This document shows positions 1 to 9,032 of a stretch of DNA of 64,000 nucleotides, piece by piece; the first letter of the stretch is position 1, and the number at the start of each line of letters is the position of its first letter. Origin of the DNA: an uncultured Alphaproteobacteria bacterium (GTDB lineage: Bacteria > Pseudomonadota > Alphaproteobacteria > JALCBB01). A program made the translations under genes and the position numbers. The DNA lies in the NCBI GenBank assembly GCA_958267355.1, contig OY279575.1, positions 1,372,295 to 1,436,294 on the forward strand. The letters run 5' to 3'. The notes beneath the pieces are model-generated. The model was not told where the DNA came from, searched no databases, and worked only from the letters and a program-made list of their open reading frames with translations.

Positions 1-1
1 C

Positions 2-748
2 GCCCATCTGCCGCCAATTGTGGAGCAAGAAGTCGCGGCGGCACTTGGCTTGCGGGTAGAGCCGATTTCTACGCAGATTATTCCGCGCGATCGCCATGCG
101 GCTTTTGTGTTAAGCCTTGGCCTTCTGGCGGGGGCTTTGGAGCGGCTGGCGGTTGAGCTACGCCACTTACAGCGTAGTGAAGTCGGTGAGGTATATGAGC
201 CCTTCGCGGCAGGGCAGAAGGGTTCGTCGGCGATGCCGCATAAGAAGAATCCGATTTTGTCGGAAAATGTTACAGGTTTGGCGCGGCTTGTCCGTGGTGG
301 TGTGGTGCCTGCTTTAGAAAACATTGCTTTGTGGCACGAGCGGGATATTTCGCACTCGTCGGTGGAGCGGGTGATTTTGCCTGATTTGTCTTTGGCCTGT
401 GATTTTGCTTTGCATCGTATGGCGGGGGTGGTGCGGGGCTTGGTTGTAGATACAGAGCGTATGGCGGAAAACTTGGCGGCGAGTGGTGGTGTGGTTCATA
501 GCCAAGCGGTTATGCTGGCTTTGGTGCGAGCGGGGCTAGAGAAAGACTCTGCCTATAGATTGGTTCAGGGCTTGGCACGACAAGCAGGAGAAGAAAACAC
601 TCGCTTTGCTGAATTGCTGGCTAAAGATTCTACTCTTGGCAAACACCTGTCCAAACAGGAGTTGGAAAAGCTGGTATCGCCATCTGCGGGCTTGGAGCAG
701 GTAGATGAAATTTTTGCCCGCACACTAGCGGCTTTTGCTGGGTCTTGA
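2..748 (+). CDS. purB: Adenylosuccinate lyase, 5'-truncated by window edge
   Basis: C-terminal ~248 residues of PurB, which splits SAICAR to AICAR plus fumarate and adenylosuccinate to AMP plus fumarate. The fumarase/aspartase superfamily signature GSSAMPHKKNP is at about residues 76-86 of the visible part and is followed by ILSENV. HERDISHSSVER is a typical PurB segment carrying an active-site His-Ser. The reading frame is open from base 2, so the start lies upstream of the window; the GTG at 20 is an internal valine. The TGA stop overlaps the TTG start assigned to purM (TTGA), which suggests translational coupling and makes this the first visible gene of a purine cluster. Confidence 0.97.
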   Translation, partial: AHLPPIVEQEVAAALGLRVEPISTQIIPRDRHAAFVLSLGLLAGALERLAVELRHLQRSEVGEVYEPFAAGQKGSSAMPHKKNPILSENVTGLARLVRGGVVPALENIALWHERDISHSSVERVILPDLSLACDFALHRMAGVVRGLVVDTERMAENLAASGGVVHSQAVMLALVRAGLEKDSAYRLVQGLARQAGEENTRFAELLAKDSTLGKHLSKQELEKLVSPSAGLEQVDEIFARTLAAFAGS

Positions 749-2022
749 AGGACAAGAAAGCGACTCCGAAGCAGAGTCGCACAAACAAGCCAAAACTCCT
801 TCCAAGACGCAAGCACAATCTAAGAAAAGTAGCCCCGAAAAAAGCGGCGACAAGAAAAGCGGCGACAAGAAAAGTGGCGAGAGAAAAATTGACGAGAGAA
901 AAAGTGGCAAGCAAGCGCACAGACGCAAGGGATAACTCTCCCGCACAATCCCTGTCGTACAAGGCGGCGGGAGTCAGCTTAGAGCGGGCGGAAGACTCTG
1001 TAGCGGCGGCACGCCAAGCGGCGGCACAGACTGTGCGTACGGGTTTGCTGGAAGAGCTAGGGGGCTTTGGGGCTTTGTTTGATTTGCAGTTGGCGGGCTG
1101 GCATGACCCTGTCTTGGTGGCGGCGACAGATGGTGTTGGTACCAAGCTTTTGCTGGGTGATGAACTTGTGCATCTTGGTGCGCCACAGCGGGGGCAAGAA
1201 ATCTATGCAGGGCTCGGAATAGATTTGGTGGCGATGTGTGTTAATGACTTGGCGACTCGCGGGGCGGAAGCTTTGTTCTTTTTGGATTACATTGCCGCCG
1301 CCCACCTAGAGCAAGCGCGGACAGCGGCTTTGCTTGCGGGGATTGCGATAGGGTGCAAGCAGGCAGGTGCAGCTTTGTTGGGCGGTGAAACTGCCGAGCT
1401 ACCTGGGGTTTATGACTCAAAGGGCTATGATCTCGCGGGCTTTGCTGTCGGAGCTGTGGAACGCAATACACTTTTGCCACGCAAGCAAGCCATGCAAGCG
1501 GGAGACAAGTTATTTGCCTTCCCCGCAACGGGTGTCCATGCCAATGGCTTTTCTTTGGTGCGGGCGGTTTTGCAACGGGCTTGGCCTGATGAACAAGCGC
1601 GGGCGGAAGCTTTGTTGCGTCCTGCGGCTTTTGCTGAGTCGTGTTCTTTGGGTGAAGCCTTGCTGACTCCGACTCCGATCTTGGCACGCGAGCTACGCCA
1701 GCTTGCCCAGACGGGAAAGCTGAAGGGAGCAGCACATATTACAGGGGGCGGGATTGCAGGAAACTTGGTGCGAATTCTTCCCCACGGATTAACTGCCCTT
1801 GTTGAGTCAGGGGCGTGGCATATGCCTGCGGTTTTTGCTTGGCTTCAAGAGACAGGAGAAATTGACGCGCAAGAAATCTGGCGGGTTTTCAACTGCGGCT
1901 TAGCTGTTGTGCTAGTCGGAGATGAGTCGCTAGAAGAAGTTTTACCTGCTGAAGCTTTTGCCGTTGGCAGATTGGTAGCGGGCGACTCGCCAAGCGACAA
2001 GCCGCAGTGCCGAATCGTTTAG
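745..2022 (+). CDS. purM: AIR synthetase (phosphoribosylformylglycinamidine cyclo-ligase) with Lys-rich tail
   Basis: PurM converts FGAM to AIR using ATP. Family segments are SYKAAGVSLERAEDS at the core start, DGVGTKLLLG, DLVAMCVNDL, GGETAELPGVY and HITGGGIAGNL. The core of about 350 residues has the normal length. It is preceded by about 63 residues rich in Lys, Arg and Ala with an imperfect 12-15 base tandem repeat (KAATRKAATRKVAREK). The only start covering the whole frame is TTG 745, overlapping the purB stop. In-frame GTG (about 874, 904) and TTG (about 889) codons could give a shorter product. Similar tails on PurE, FolE and ArgB make a translated tail believable. The catalytic assignment is firm; the start is not. 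Confidence 0.95.
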   Translation: MKDKKATPKQSRTNKPKLLPRRKHNLRKVAPKKAATRKAATRKVAREKLTREKVASKRTDARDNSPAQSLSYKAAGVSLERAEDSVAAARQAAAQTVRTGLLEELGGFGALFDLQLAGWHDPVLVAATDGVGTKLLLGDELVHLGAPQRGQEIYAGLGIDLVAMCVNDLATRGAEALFFLDYIAAAHLEQARTAALLAGIAIGCKQAGAALLGGETAELPGVYDSKGYDLAGFAVGAVERNTLLPRKQAMQAGDKLFAFPATGVHANGFSLVRAVLQRAWPDEQARAEALLRPAAFAESCSLGEALLTPTPILARELRQLAQTGKLKGAAHITGGGIAGNLVRILPHGLTALVESGAWHMPAVFAWLQETGEIDAQEIWRVFNCGLAVVLVGDESLEEVLPAEAFAVGRLVAGDSPSDKPQCRIV

Positions 2023-2240
2023 ATAAATTGATTTAGGCAAATTCAATTGGCTAGAGTCAATTTCAATTGCCTAGAGTCAAAGTGCAGAGTCCAACGAGTT
2101 CAATGTGCCGTATTCAGTTGGCAAAGCTCAGTGCATTTAATCCGCCGCGTTTCATTGCCTAGATTTAATTGGCTGGTCTTGCTTGGCGGATTCCATAAAA
2201 CCCGTTTCATGGGTCACACTTTTGTCAAACTAGGGCAGAT
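2023..2240 (+). repeat. Spacer with degenerate TTCAATTG.CTAGAGTCAA repeats
   Basis: About 218 bases between purM and purN hold imperfect copies of the words TTCAATTGGCTAGAGTCAA and TTCATTGCCTAG. No coding region, terminator or clear promoter was seen. Confidence 0.5.
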
Positions 2241-2921
2241 ATGAATCAAGAGCCACAAAAACGCCTACGCCTTGCAGTCTTGCTTTCAGGACAGGGGAGT
2301 AATGCTGAAGCTTTGGCGATGGCGGCGGAAGACTCTGCCTACCCTGCTGAAATTGTCTTGGTCGCAAGCGACAAGCCAGAAGCCGCAGGGTTAGCCAAAG
2401 CCCAAGCCCGCGGACTCGCCACTTGGGCTTGGCATAGAAAGCCAGAAGACACAAAACAGAAAGACACAAAACAAGCAGACCAAAACCGCTTTGACCGCAG
2501 GAGCTTTGAAGCCGCGTTAGTGCGCGTCTTAGACAAGCACCAAGTAGAAGCCATTGCGCTCGCGGGCTTTATGCGCGTCTTGTCGGCTGATTTTTTGGCG
2601 GGCTTTGCTAACACGCGGGGGGAAAAGCGGATTATCAATATTCACCCTTCGCTCCTGCCACGCTTTCGCGGACTCAACGCGCCTGCCCAAGCCCTTGCCG
2701 CAGGGGCAGAAGAAACAGGAGCCACAGTCCATCTGGTCACCGCCGAACTAGACGCAGGAGCGATTCTAGCCCAAGCAACCGTACAGGTACAGCAGGGTGA
2801 TACCCCTGAACTTCTCCACAGGCGGATTCAACAAGCCGAGCATTGTCTCTATCCTGAAGCTGTGGCGCAGTGGGCAGAACGCCTACAGGACAAGCCAAAA
2901 CCCGCGAATAAAATTTCTTAA
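2241..2921 (+). CDS. purN: Phosphoribosylglycinamide formyltransferase (GAR transformylase)
   Basis: PurN transfers the formyl group of 10-formyl-THF to GAR. The N-terminal phosphate-binding loop is LLSGQGSN (about residues 14-21). The catalytic region IINIHPSLLPRFRG carries the Asn and His of the active site, and the conserved Asp is in TAELDAGAIL. At 226 residues it is slightly longer than the usual ~200-215, because of a small repeat insertion (EDTKQKDTKQADQ) around residue 68. ATG 2241 is preceded by AGGGCAG, a weak ribosome-binding site. It follows purM as in many Proteobacteria, though the 218-base gap is wider than usual. Confidence 0.96.
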   Translation: MNQEPQKRLRLAVLLSGQGSNAEALAMAAEDSAYPAEIVLVASDKPEAAGLAKAQARGLATWAWHRKPEDTKQKDTKQADQNRFDRRSFEAALVRVLDKHQVEAIALAGFMRVLSADFLAGFANTRGEKRIINIHPSLLPRFRGLNAPAQALAAGAEETGATVHLVTAELDAGAILAQATVQVQQGDTPELLHRRIQQAEHCLYPEAVAQWAERLQDKPKPANKIS

Positions 2922-3030
2922 TTGCCCTGAAGCGGGCTTGTCTCTGTGCTATCGTTAGACTCCGAGACACCAAGGGGAGACCACGCAGGGCGCAAGCGTT
3001 TTCTTGTTTGCCACGCGTGTAGCACGGACT

Positions 3031-4719
3031 ATGCCTGAGATGGCAAGTCAAAACAGGGGTCAAGAGCCAGACCTGCCGTTTGACCCTTTCGCCGAGGGCA
3101 AGCCACGCGAAGCCTGCGGACTCTTTGCCGTAAGTGGGGCGCGTTCGTCAGCGGCGGTCTTTACAGTTTTGGGCTTGCACGCCCTACAGCACCGCGGACA
3201 AGACGCAACGGGAATTGTTGTCCGCACACCTGACAAACACCTACGTGCCTACCGCGGACGCGGAATGGTCGGGCAGGTTTTTTCTCCTGAACGCACCGAA
3301 ACTTTAGCGGTTGGCGAAGCAGCACTCGGGCATCTGCGCTACGCCACAGCAGGAGACGATAACGACTCCAACATTCAGCCCTTGGTCAGTGAGACAAAAT
3401 TCGGCCCTGTGGCTTTGGCACACAATGGCAATGTGGTTAACGCCCAGACCCTACGCCGTAGCCTGCTAGACGAAGGCGCGCGATTTTTTTCTTCGTCTGA
3501 TACCGAGCTGTTTTTGCAACTCTTGAGTCGCAGTCGGGCGGAAACTTTAGAAGAAGCTTTTCTGCACGTGAAAGATCATCTCGTCGGAGCCTGGGCTTTG
3601 GTGGCTTTAACCCAAGACAAGCTAATTGGTTTGCGCGATGAACGGGGTATGCGTCCGCTGGTCTTGGGGACAATGGAAGACGGCGGAGCTGTCCTGACCA
3701 GCGAAACCTGCGCCTTGGAGATGATTAACGCAACTTGGCAACGCGATCTAGAAGCAGGGGAATTGTTGGTCATCAACAAAGGAGACGAAAGCAAGCCGCC
3801 TGTGTCTTTTATGGCCCAGGCAAATACTACCCAGACAAACGCCCAAGCAGAGAAACCGAGTCGCAACAGCAGTACAAGCACAGGCAGTGCGGCAAATGGC
3901 ACCAGAACAAATGGCAGTGCAGCCCCTGCGGAAGCCAAGCCACGGCACAGTTTTTGTGCCTTTGAATTTGTCTATTTTATGCGTCCTGACAGTGCCTTTA
4001 TGGGACGCTCGGTAGCCCAAGTCCGTTCGGCTTTGGGGCGGCAGCTCCATAGCGAGAGTCCAGCGGTGGCGGATCTGGTGATTCCTGTGCCTGACTCGGG
4101 CGTACAGGCGGCGACAGGCTATGCCGAAGCGGCTGGCTTGCCCTACGCCCAAGGAATTCTCCGTAGCCACTACACGGGGCGGACTTTCATTGAACCCGCC
4201 GAGCGAATTCGCAATCTGGGGATTAAGCTAAAGCTTTCTGTGGTGCCGTCTTTGGTGGCGGGCAAGCGCGTGGTTCTGGTGGATGACTCGCTGGTGCGGG
4301 GCTCTACGATGCCAAAGATTATCGCGCTTCTGCGGCGGCAAGGAGCTGCAGAAATTCATGTGCGGATTTCTTCGCCCAAGTTTATGAATCCGTGTTATTT
4401 CGGAATTGACACAGCAAGTGCTGACGAGCTGATAGCTCCTAAGCTTGATGATGCGGCTTTGCGCGAAACCATCGGTGCGGATAGTTTGGCGTTTCTGTCG
4501 CAGACAGGCCTTGCCCGTGCGCTCAAGGATACGCCCGCCACCACGACAGGCGACACGACACACGATACAGCTCACGATACGACCAACAGCACAGGAAACA
4601 ATGGCGCCAGCGATGACAAAGCGACAAGCCGCTTTTGCTATGCCTGTTTTGATGGAGCCTATCCGACTGACCTGCCCGACCTGAAAGCAGGATTACTCAA
4701 CCAAGCCCGCAGCAAATAG
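3031..4719 (+). CDS. purF: Amidophosphoribosyltransferase (glutamine PRPP amidotransferase)
   Basis: PurF makes phosphoribosylamine from PRPP and glutamine, the first committed step of purine synthesis. The N-terminal class II amidotransferase Cys is in REACGLFAVSG (C29 from ATG 3031), so a ~28-residue propeptide must be removed, as in the Bacillus-type enzyme. The PRPP loop is VVLVDDSLVRGS. Cysteines in SFCAFEF, NPCYFGID and FCYACF match the four ligands of the 4Fe-4S cluster of that subgroup. Two low-complexity insertions interrupt it: a Thr/Asn/Ser/Ala tract at about residues 260-300, and a TTGDTTHDTAHDTTN tract just before the last two Cys. ATG 3031 is chosen over an upstream in-frame TTG at 3004; ATG 3040 is also possible. 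Confidence 0.96.
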   Translation: MPEMASQNRGQEPDLPFDPFAEGKPREACGLFAVSGARSSAAVFTVLGLHALQHRGQDATGIVVRTPDKHLRAYRGRGMVGQVFSPERTETLAVGEAALGHLRYATAGDDNDSNIQPLVSETKFGPVALAHNGNVVNAQTLRRSLLDEGARFFSSSDTELFLQLLSRSRAETLEEAFLHVKDHLVGAWALVALTQDKLIGLRDERGMRPLVLGTMEDGGAVLTSETCALEMINATWQRDLEAGELLVINKGDESKPPVSFMAQANTTQTNAQAEKPSRNSSTSTGSAANGTRTNGSAAPAEAKPRHSFCAFEFVYFMRPDSAFMGRSVAQVRSALGRQLHSESPAVADLVIPVPDSGVQAATGYAEAAGLPYAQGILRSHYTGRTFIEPAERIRNLGIKLKLSVVPSLVAGKRVVLVDDSLVRGSTMPKIIALLRRQGAAEIHVRISSPKFMNPCYFGIDTASADELIAPKLDDAALRETIGADSLAFLSQTGLARALKDTPATTTGDTTHDTAHDTTNSTGNNGASDDKATSRFCYACFDGAYPTDLPDLKAGLLNQARSK

Positions 4720-4773
4720 CGTGCGGGCAGTGGCGGGCAATGGGCGACCACAAAGCGACAAGCCGCTTTTGCA

Positions 4774-6138
4774 ATGAAGCACCAAGAGCCGTTTAATATC
4801 CTGCTGGTCGGAGCAGGCGGTAGGGAATTCGCCCTTGCCCGCAAGATTATTGCTTCACCACTTTGTGCGGCTTTGTTTGTGGCTCCCCTGCGCGATGCGT
4901 TTTGTGGGTTAGAGAAAGTGCAATCGGCTTCGCCTTCGGCTCTAACTCCTGACGGGCTGGTCGCCTTTGCCAAGGAGCAAAAGATTGCGCTGGTTGTTTT
5001 CGGTCCTGAAGAGCCCTTGGTGGCAGGTGTCGCTGATGCCCTACGAGCGGCGGAGATTTTGGTCTTTGGTCCTGACAAGCAGGGAGCGCAACTGGAAGGC
5101 TCTAAGAGTGCGATGAAGCAGGCAGCTCAAGCGGCGGGGATTGCCACGGCGGCTTGGCAGGTGGCGGAAAGCTTGCTGGAAGCCTTGCACTTTGTACAGA
5201 CGCATTTTGCAGAATCACCAAACGCACCCCTAGTTATCAAAACCGATGGACTCGCCGCGGGCAAAGGGGTAGTGGTTGCTGAAAGCGAAGCCCAAGCTGA
5301 AGCGGCAGTGCGAGCCGCAATGGAGAGCAAAAGCTTTGGTGCGGCAGGGGCGCGGCTGGTGCTAGAAGAGTGCTTATACGGAGAAGAGTTAAGCTTTTTT
5401 GCTCTACTGGATGGCACGGGGGGAATTCTTCCGCTCGGCTCGGTGCGCGATTGGAAACGGGTCGGAGTCGGGGATACAGGATTAAACACAGGCGGAATGG
5501 GAAGCCTATCACCGGCTCCGCACTGTGATGCGGCAGAAGAGCAAGCCATCGTGGAGCAGTTCATCCGCCCGATGGACAGCTACCTACGCACCCAAGGAGC
5601 CAACTATCGCGGCGTCTTGTTTGCTGGCTTAATGCGAACCGCCAAGGGGCTACGGCTTTTGGAATACAATGTGCGATTCGGCGATCCTGAGACGCAATCG
5701 CTCTTGCCGCGTCTTCGGAGCGATCTTGTGCCTTTGCTCTTGGCAACAGCCCAGGGAGACTTTTCAACCCTGCCCGCTGAAGCCCAGCCTGTCTGGGACA
5801 GCCGCCTGTGCCTGACGGTGGTGGTGGCGGCACAGGGCTATCCGCGGGAATACGCCAAGGGCGGGACAATCAGCGGCTTGGATACGCTCGCCGCCCAGAC
5901 TTCAGCAGAAGCGGGCGGGATAACTGTGGTCCATGCGGCTACGCGGTGTGATTCTTCCACAGGTAATTGGCTTGCCGATGGCGGGCGGGTACTGGCAGTT
6001 TCGGCCTTAGCGGATAATCTACCTAATGTGAAAGCGATCCTGCAAAGAGCCATTCAACAGGTAGGCTGGCACGGCAGTTTCTATCGCACAGACCTTGTCG
6101 CCACAGATACGGCAGACAACGGGCAAGCAAACAGCTGA
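4774..6138 (+). CDS. purD: Phosphoribosylamine-glycine ligase (GAR synthetase)
   Basis: PurD is an ATP-grasp ligase that makes GAR from phosphoribosylamine, glycine and ATP. The N-terminal LVGAGGREFALARK resembles the family GxGGREHA motif, with His replaced by Phe. ATP-grasp segments are VIKTDGLAAGKGVVV, GEELSFFAL, GDTGLNTGGMG and LEYNVRFGDPETQ, the last carrying Mg-binding residues. At 454 residues it is close to the usual ~425-430. It follows purF after 54 bases and precedes purC by 17, consistent with one transcript. Confidence 0.96.
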   Translation: MKHQEPFNILLVGAGGREFALARKIIASPLCAALFVAPLRDAFCGLEKVQSASPSALTPDGLVAFAKEQKIALVVFGPEEPLVAGVADALRAAEILVFGPDKQGAQLEGSKSAMKQAAQAAGIATAAWQVAESLLEALHFVQTHFAESPNAPLVIKTDGLAAGKGVVVAESEAQAEAAVRAAMESKSFGAAGARLVLEECLYGEELSFFALLDGTGGILPLGSVRDWKRVGVGDTGLNTGGMGSLSPAPHCDAAEEQAIVEQFIRPMDSYLRTQGANYRGVLFAGLMRTAKGLRLLEYNVRFGDPETQSLLPRLRSDLVPLLLATAQGDFSTLPAEAQPVWDSRLCLTVVVAAQGYPREYAKGGTISGLDTLAAQTSAEAGGITVVHAATRCDSSTGNWLADGGRVLAVSALADNLPNVKAILQRAIQQVGWHGSFYRTDLVATDTADNGQANS

Positions 6139-6155
6139 ATCAGAAGGCTAGGCAA

Positions 6156-7064
6156 ATGGAAGAAATTCTTGCTGAAGGAAAAACCAAGGCGGTCTTGACA
6201 GGCCCGCGACCAGACACAGTGTTTTTGGAAGCCCGCCACCGCTTGACGGGCGGTGATGCTGCTCGCGTTGCCGAGCTGGAAGAAATTGGTGTCCATAAGA
6301 CGCGGCAGGCGGCGGCGAGTTTGGGCTATCTTGCGGCGGCGGGGATTGAAACCGCGTTCTTGGAGCAAGCCAGTCCGACTCGTTTGCTTTGTCTGGCTTG
6401 TGAGATGATTCCCTTGGAATTTGTTGTCCGCCGCTTTGCTTGGGGAAGCTATTTAAAGCGCAATCCTGAGGCAAAAAAACCTGATGGCACGCCCCTGCGG
6501 TTTGACGATCCTGTTTGTGAGTTGTTTCACAAGCACTCGTTGGTCTTGCCGCCAGCCAGCGCGGCGGCGGAGATGATGCGCGAAGATGAAGCCCGCGGGT
6601 TGTATCTGCGCGATGGCACTTGGGCGGAAGGGGTTTTTACTGACCCATACATTGCGACTTCGTTAGAGACGAGCCAAGAGCTTTGGGGTTTGTATGACCA
6701 GCGGAGTCCTGTTTCGGGTGCGCCTTTGTTTGAAACCAAGCCTGTTTTGTCGGATGCGGTTTTGCAGTCGGTCTTTGGCGAAATTATCTTGCCTGCCTTT
6801 GCGGCTTTGGAGCGGGCGTGGGCGGCGGTAGAAACCCTACACGGAGCGGTCGCACTGGTGGATATCAAGTTTGAAGTTGGGCGGGCACCTGATGGCAAGC
6901 TTTTGCTTGCCGATGTGGTGGATAACGACTCGTGGCGGATTTGGCCTGGGGCGGATCCGACTCGCCAGCTTGATAAGCAGTGTTTCCGTGATGGTGAGCC
7001 TTTGGCGCAGGTGCAGGAAAATTACGCCATTGTTACCGAGCTGACGAATCAGTTTGCGGCGTGA
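6156..7064 (+). CDS. purC: SAICAR synthetase
   Basis: PurC joins CAIR and aspartate to SAICAR with ATP. Recognisable segments are LAEGKTKAV at the N-terminus, LEFVVRRFAWGSYLKRNP (the RR..A.GS.. signature), LVDIKFEVG and LADVVDNDSWRIWP followed by RQLDKQ.FRD. The VDNDSWRIWP form replaces the DE.tPD..R.W of the E. coli type and is typical of the longer variant (~300 residues) found in part of the Alphaproteobacteria. ATG 6156 follows purD closely. Confidence 0.93.
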   Translation: MEEILAEGKTKAVLTGPRPDTVFLEARHRLTGGDAARVAELEEIGVHKTRQAAASLGYLAAAGIETAFLEQASPTRLLCLACEMIPLEFVVRRFAWGSYLKRNPEAKKPDGTPLRFDDPVCELFHKHSLVLPPASAAAEMMREDEARGLYLRDGTWAEGVFTDPYIATSLETSQELWGLYDQRSPVSGAPLFETKPVLSDAVLQSVFGEIILPAFAALERAWAAVETLHGAVALVDIKFEVGRAPDGKLLLADVVDNDSWRIWPGADPTRQLDKQCFRDGEPLAQVQENYAIVTELTNQFAA

Positions 7065-7151
7065 AGCTTGTCTTTGACGGAAAACTTTTACCCAACTCTT
7101 TAACCCAACTCTTTAACCCCAATTCTAGGCGAAAAGAAAGCGAGCAAAATT

Positions 7152-7721
7152 ATGGCACAAGCAAAAAAACGCACACAAAAAAGCACAGGGAAAAGCGCAA
7201 AGAAAGGCGTAAAGAAAAGCGCAAAGAAAAGTGCGAAGAAAAGCCCTACCCCACAAGTGGCAATTTTGATGGGAAGTAAATCCGATTGGGGGGCTATGGA
7301 AGCGGCGGCAAAAATCTTGGACGAATTAAACATCGCCCACGATGTGCGGGTGATTTCTGCCCACCGCACACCTGAACGCCATCGCAAATACTTACACGAA
7401 GCCGAAGCGGCGGGTGTGGCGGTGTTTATTTGTGGGGCGGGTATGGCGGCACATCTAGCAGGAGTCACTGCCGCAGAAACCCGTCGCCCTGTTTTGGGTG
7501 TGCCGCTGGAAGGCGGGCTGTTGGGCTTGGATGCGCTTCTGGCAACGGCACAGATGCCAGGGGGTATTCCTGTCGGCACGCTTGGCATTGGCAAGCATGG
7601 GGCTAAGAACGCGGCTCTTTTGGCGGCGGCAATTTTGAGTCTTACCGACTCGGCTTTAGACAAACGCTTACAGGCGTTCCGTGCTGCTCAAACGGCGGCG
7701 GTGCCACATAAACCCTACTAA
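7152..7721 (+). CDS. purE: N5-CAIR mutase with histone-H1-like tail
   Basis: PurE converts N5-CAIR to CAIR. The core has LMGSKSDW, the catalytic SAHRTPER and GAGMAAHLAGV, and ends at the expected length. Residues 1-31 from ATG 7152 are a Lys/Ser/Ala tail (KSAKKGVKKSAKKSAKK) resembling histone H1 termini. The only later in-frame start is a GTG inside the first beta strand (VAILMG), which would remove residues before it, so the ATG is preferred. purK, the usual partner, is not next to it. The short GCGAGCAAAATT leader before the ATG resembles the one before the mini-ORF at betI. Confidence 0.94.
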   Translation: MAQAKKRTQKSTGKSAKKGVKKSAKKSAKKSPTPQVAILMGSKSDWGAMEAAAKILDELNIAHDVRVISAHRTPERHRKYLHEAEAAGVAVFICGAGMAAHLAGVTAAETRRPVLGVPLEGGLLGLDALLATAQMPGGIPVGTLGIGKHGAKNAALLAAAILSLTDSALDKRLQAFRAAQTAAVPHKPY

Positions 7722-7890
7722 ACCCGCTTTACTCTACGGGCTTTGCTACACGGGCTTTGATTATGTGGCTTGATGAAAGCCGCTTGATGCAATCCACTCT
7801 ATTAAGTCCGCTTTATTAAGTCCAATCTATTAAGTCCAATCTATTAACTCCGCTTTATTAAAGCGGCAAGCCCGCCTGTTTGACCTTGTG
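7722..7890 (+). repeat. Spacer with TATTAAGTCC-type repeats
   Basis: Between the convergent purE and TPR genes lie about five imperfect copies of a 14-base word, CTATTAAGTCC(A/G)... at 7798-7865, preceded by GGCTTTG words. No clear terminator hairpin was found. Confidence 0.5.
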
Positions 7891-8853
7891 CTAACAAGCC
7901 AGCTCGCTATGTAGGCGCGAGGCTTTGTGGCGTTCAGGCGCATGGGCGTTTTTGAGTTTTTGCTGGGCGCGGGTCAGGAGATCACACGCTTCCCACTGGT
8001 TGCCTTGGGCGATTTCTAGGAATGCCAAGCCCAGATAGTTGAGTCCTTGGTCATAGACACTGCCGAGTTCTTGTGCCAAGCGCAGGGAAGTTTCGTAATG
8101 GGTGCGGGCTTGCTCGCGATTGCCTTTGCGGCGTTCCGCGTCGCCTAAGCGGTTGTGGGCACCGATGAGTCCCCAGCGATCGCCTGCTTGGGTGCTGGCT
8201 TCTAGCGAGCGGCGGTGGTGGTCTTCGGCTAGGACAAATTCGCCGCGTTCCTTGGCAAGGATTCCTAAGTTGTTGTGGGCGGCGGACACTGCCGCCAAGT
8301 TGCCGAGTTCTTGGTTGATCTTAAGGGTTTCTTCGTAGAACTTCTCGGCGGTTTTGCCTTCGCCGTTGAGCTGGGCGATGATGCCAAGGTTATTGTAGCT
8401 CTGGGCGATGAGTGCAGGATGATTGAGCTTTTCGGCAAGGCTTAAGGCTTTGCGGTGCAGGCTACGGGCTTCGGCTCTGTCGCCCCACTGGCGGCGGATG
8501 AGTCCCAAGCCGTTGAGCACTCGCACTTGTTCGTAGTCGTTGTCTGTGGCTTGGTAGGAAGCCAAGGCGCGGCGATAGAGTTCTTCGGCGTAGGTGAGCT
8601 GGCGGGCGCGATGGGCTTTGCGTCCGAGGGCAAAGAGTTCTTCGGCTTGGGCGTTGCGCTCGTCGCTGGTGGGCGCAAACGCCGAGCGTAGGCTCTGGCT
8701 ATTTTCTAGGCTTTCAAACTGTCCGAGTTCAACCCGCAGGCTGGCGAAGCTTAAGACTGCGGCATAGGTGGCAAGCAAGAGCAGAGCAAGGGGAGCCGTA
8801 CGCCGCGCACGGTCTGCTAGGCTCGGCAGCTTGTCTGGATTTGGCACTTGCAC
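7891..8853 (-). CDS. Membrane-anchored tetratricopeptide repeat protein
   Basis: A 320-residue protein starting at GTG 8853. Residues ~18-40 form one hydrophobic helix after a basic stretch (ADRARRTAPLALLL...), predicting an N-terminal anchor with the rest in the periplasm. From about residue 65 to 290 there are six or so TPR units of the long 40-residue type, with recurrent patterns such as YNNLGIIAQLNGEGKTAEKFYEETL, here cited only in part, and NNLGILAKERG. These repeats generally bind other proteins. No enzymatic domain is visible and neighbours give no clear partner, so the function is unknown. Confidence 0.85.
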   Translation of the reverse strand: MQVPNPDKLPSLADRARRTAPLALLLLATYAAVLSFASLRVELGQFESLENSQSLRSAFAPTSDERNAQAEELFALGRKAHRARQLTYAEELYRRALASYQATDNDYEQVRVLNGLGLIRRQWGDRAEARSLHRKALSLAEKLNHPALIAQSYNNLGIIAQLNGEGKTAEKFYEETLKINQELGNLAAVSAAHNNLGILAKERGEFVLAEDHHRRSLEASTQAGDRWGLIGAHNRLGDAERRKGNREQARTHYETSLRLAQELGSVYDQGLNYLGLAFLEIAQGNQWEACDLLTRAQQKLKNAHAPERHKASRLHSELAC

Positions 8854-9032
8854 TTGCGCTTTTCTCCTGTATTAACTTCTGCGTTAACGCCTGTGTTGGC
8901 TCCTGCGTTAACGCCTGTGTTGGCTTTTGTACTAACTCCCGTGCTAACGCCTGTACTGACTCCTATGTTAGCCCCTGTGTTAGCCCCTGTGCTAACGCCT
9001 GTGTTTAGACTCGGTTATTTAGATTTCGTTAT
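8854..9032 (+). repeat. Spacer with CTAACGCCTGTGTT-type repeats
   Basis: About ten imperfect 15-18 base copies of the words CTCCTGCGTTAACGCCTGTG, cycling between bases 8868 and 9010. No gene is supported; the plus-strand frame is a Leu-Thr-Pro-Val repeat artefact. Confidence 0.7.

Noticed and set aside
6100..6500. Minus-strand ORFs over purC and other opposite-strand frames in GC-rich genes
   Set aside because: Shadow frames without domains, fully overlapping well-identified genes.
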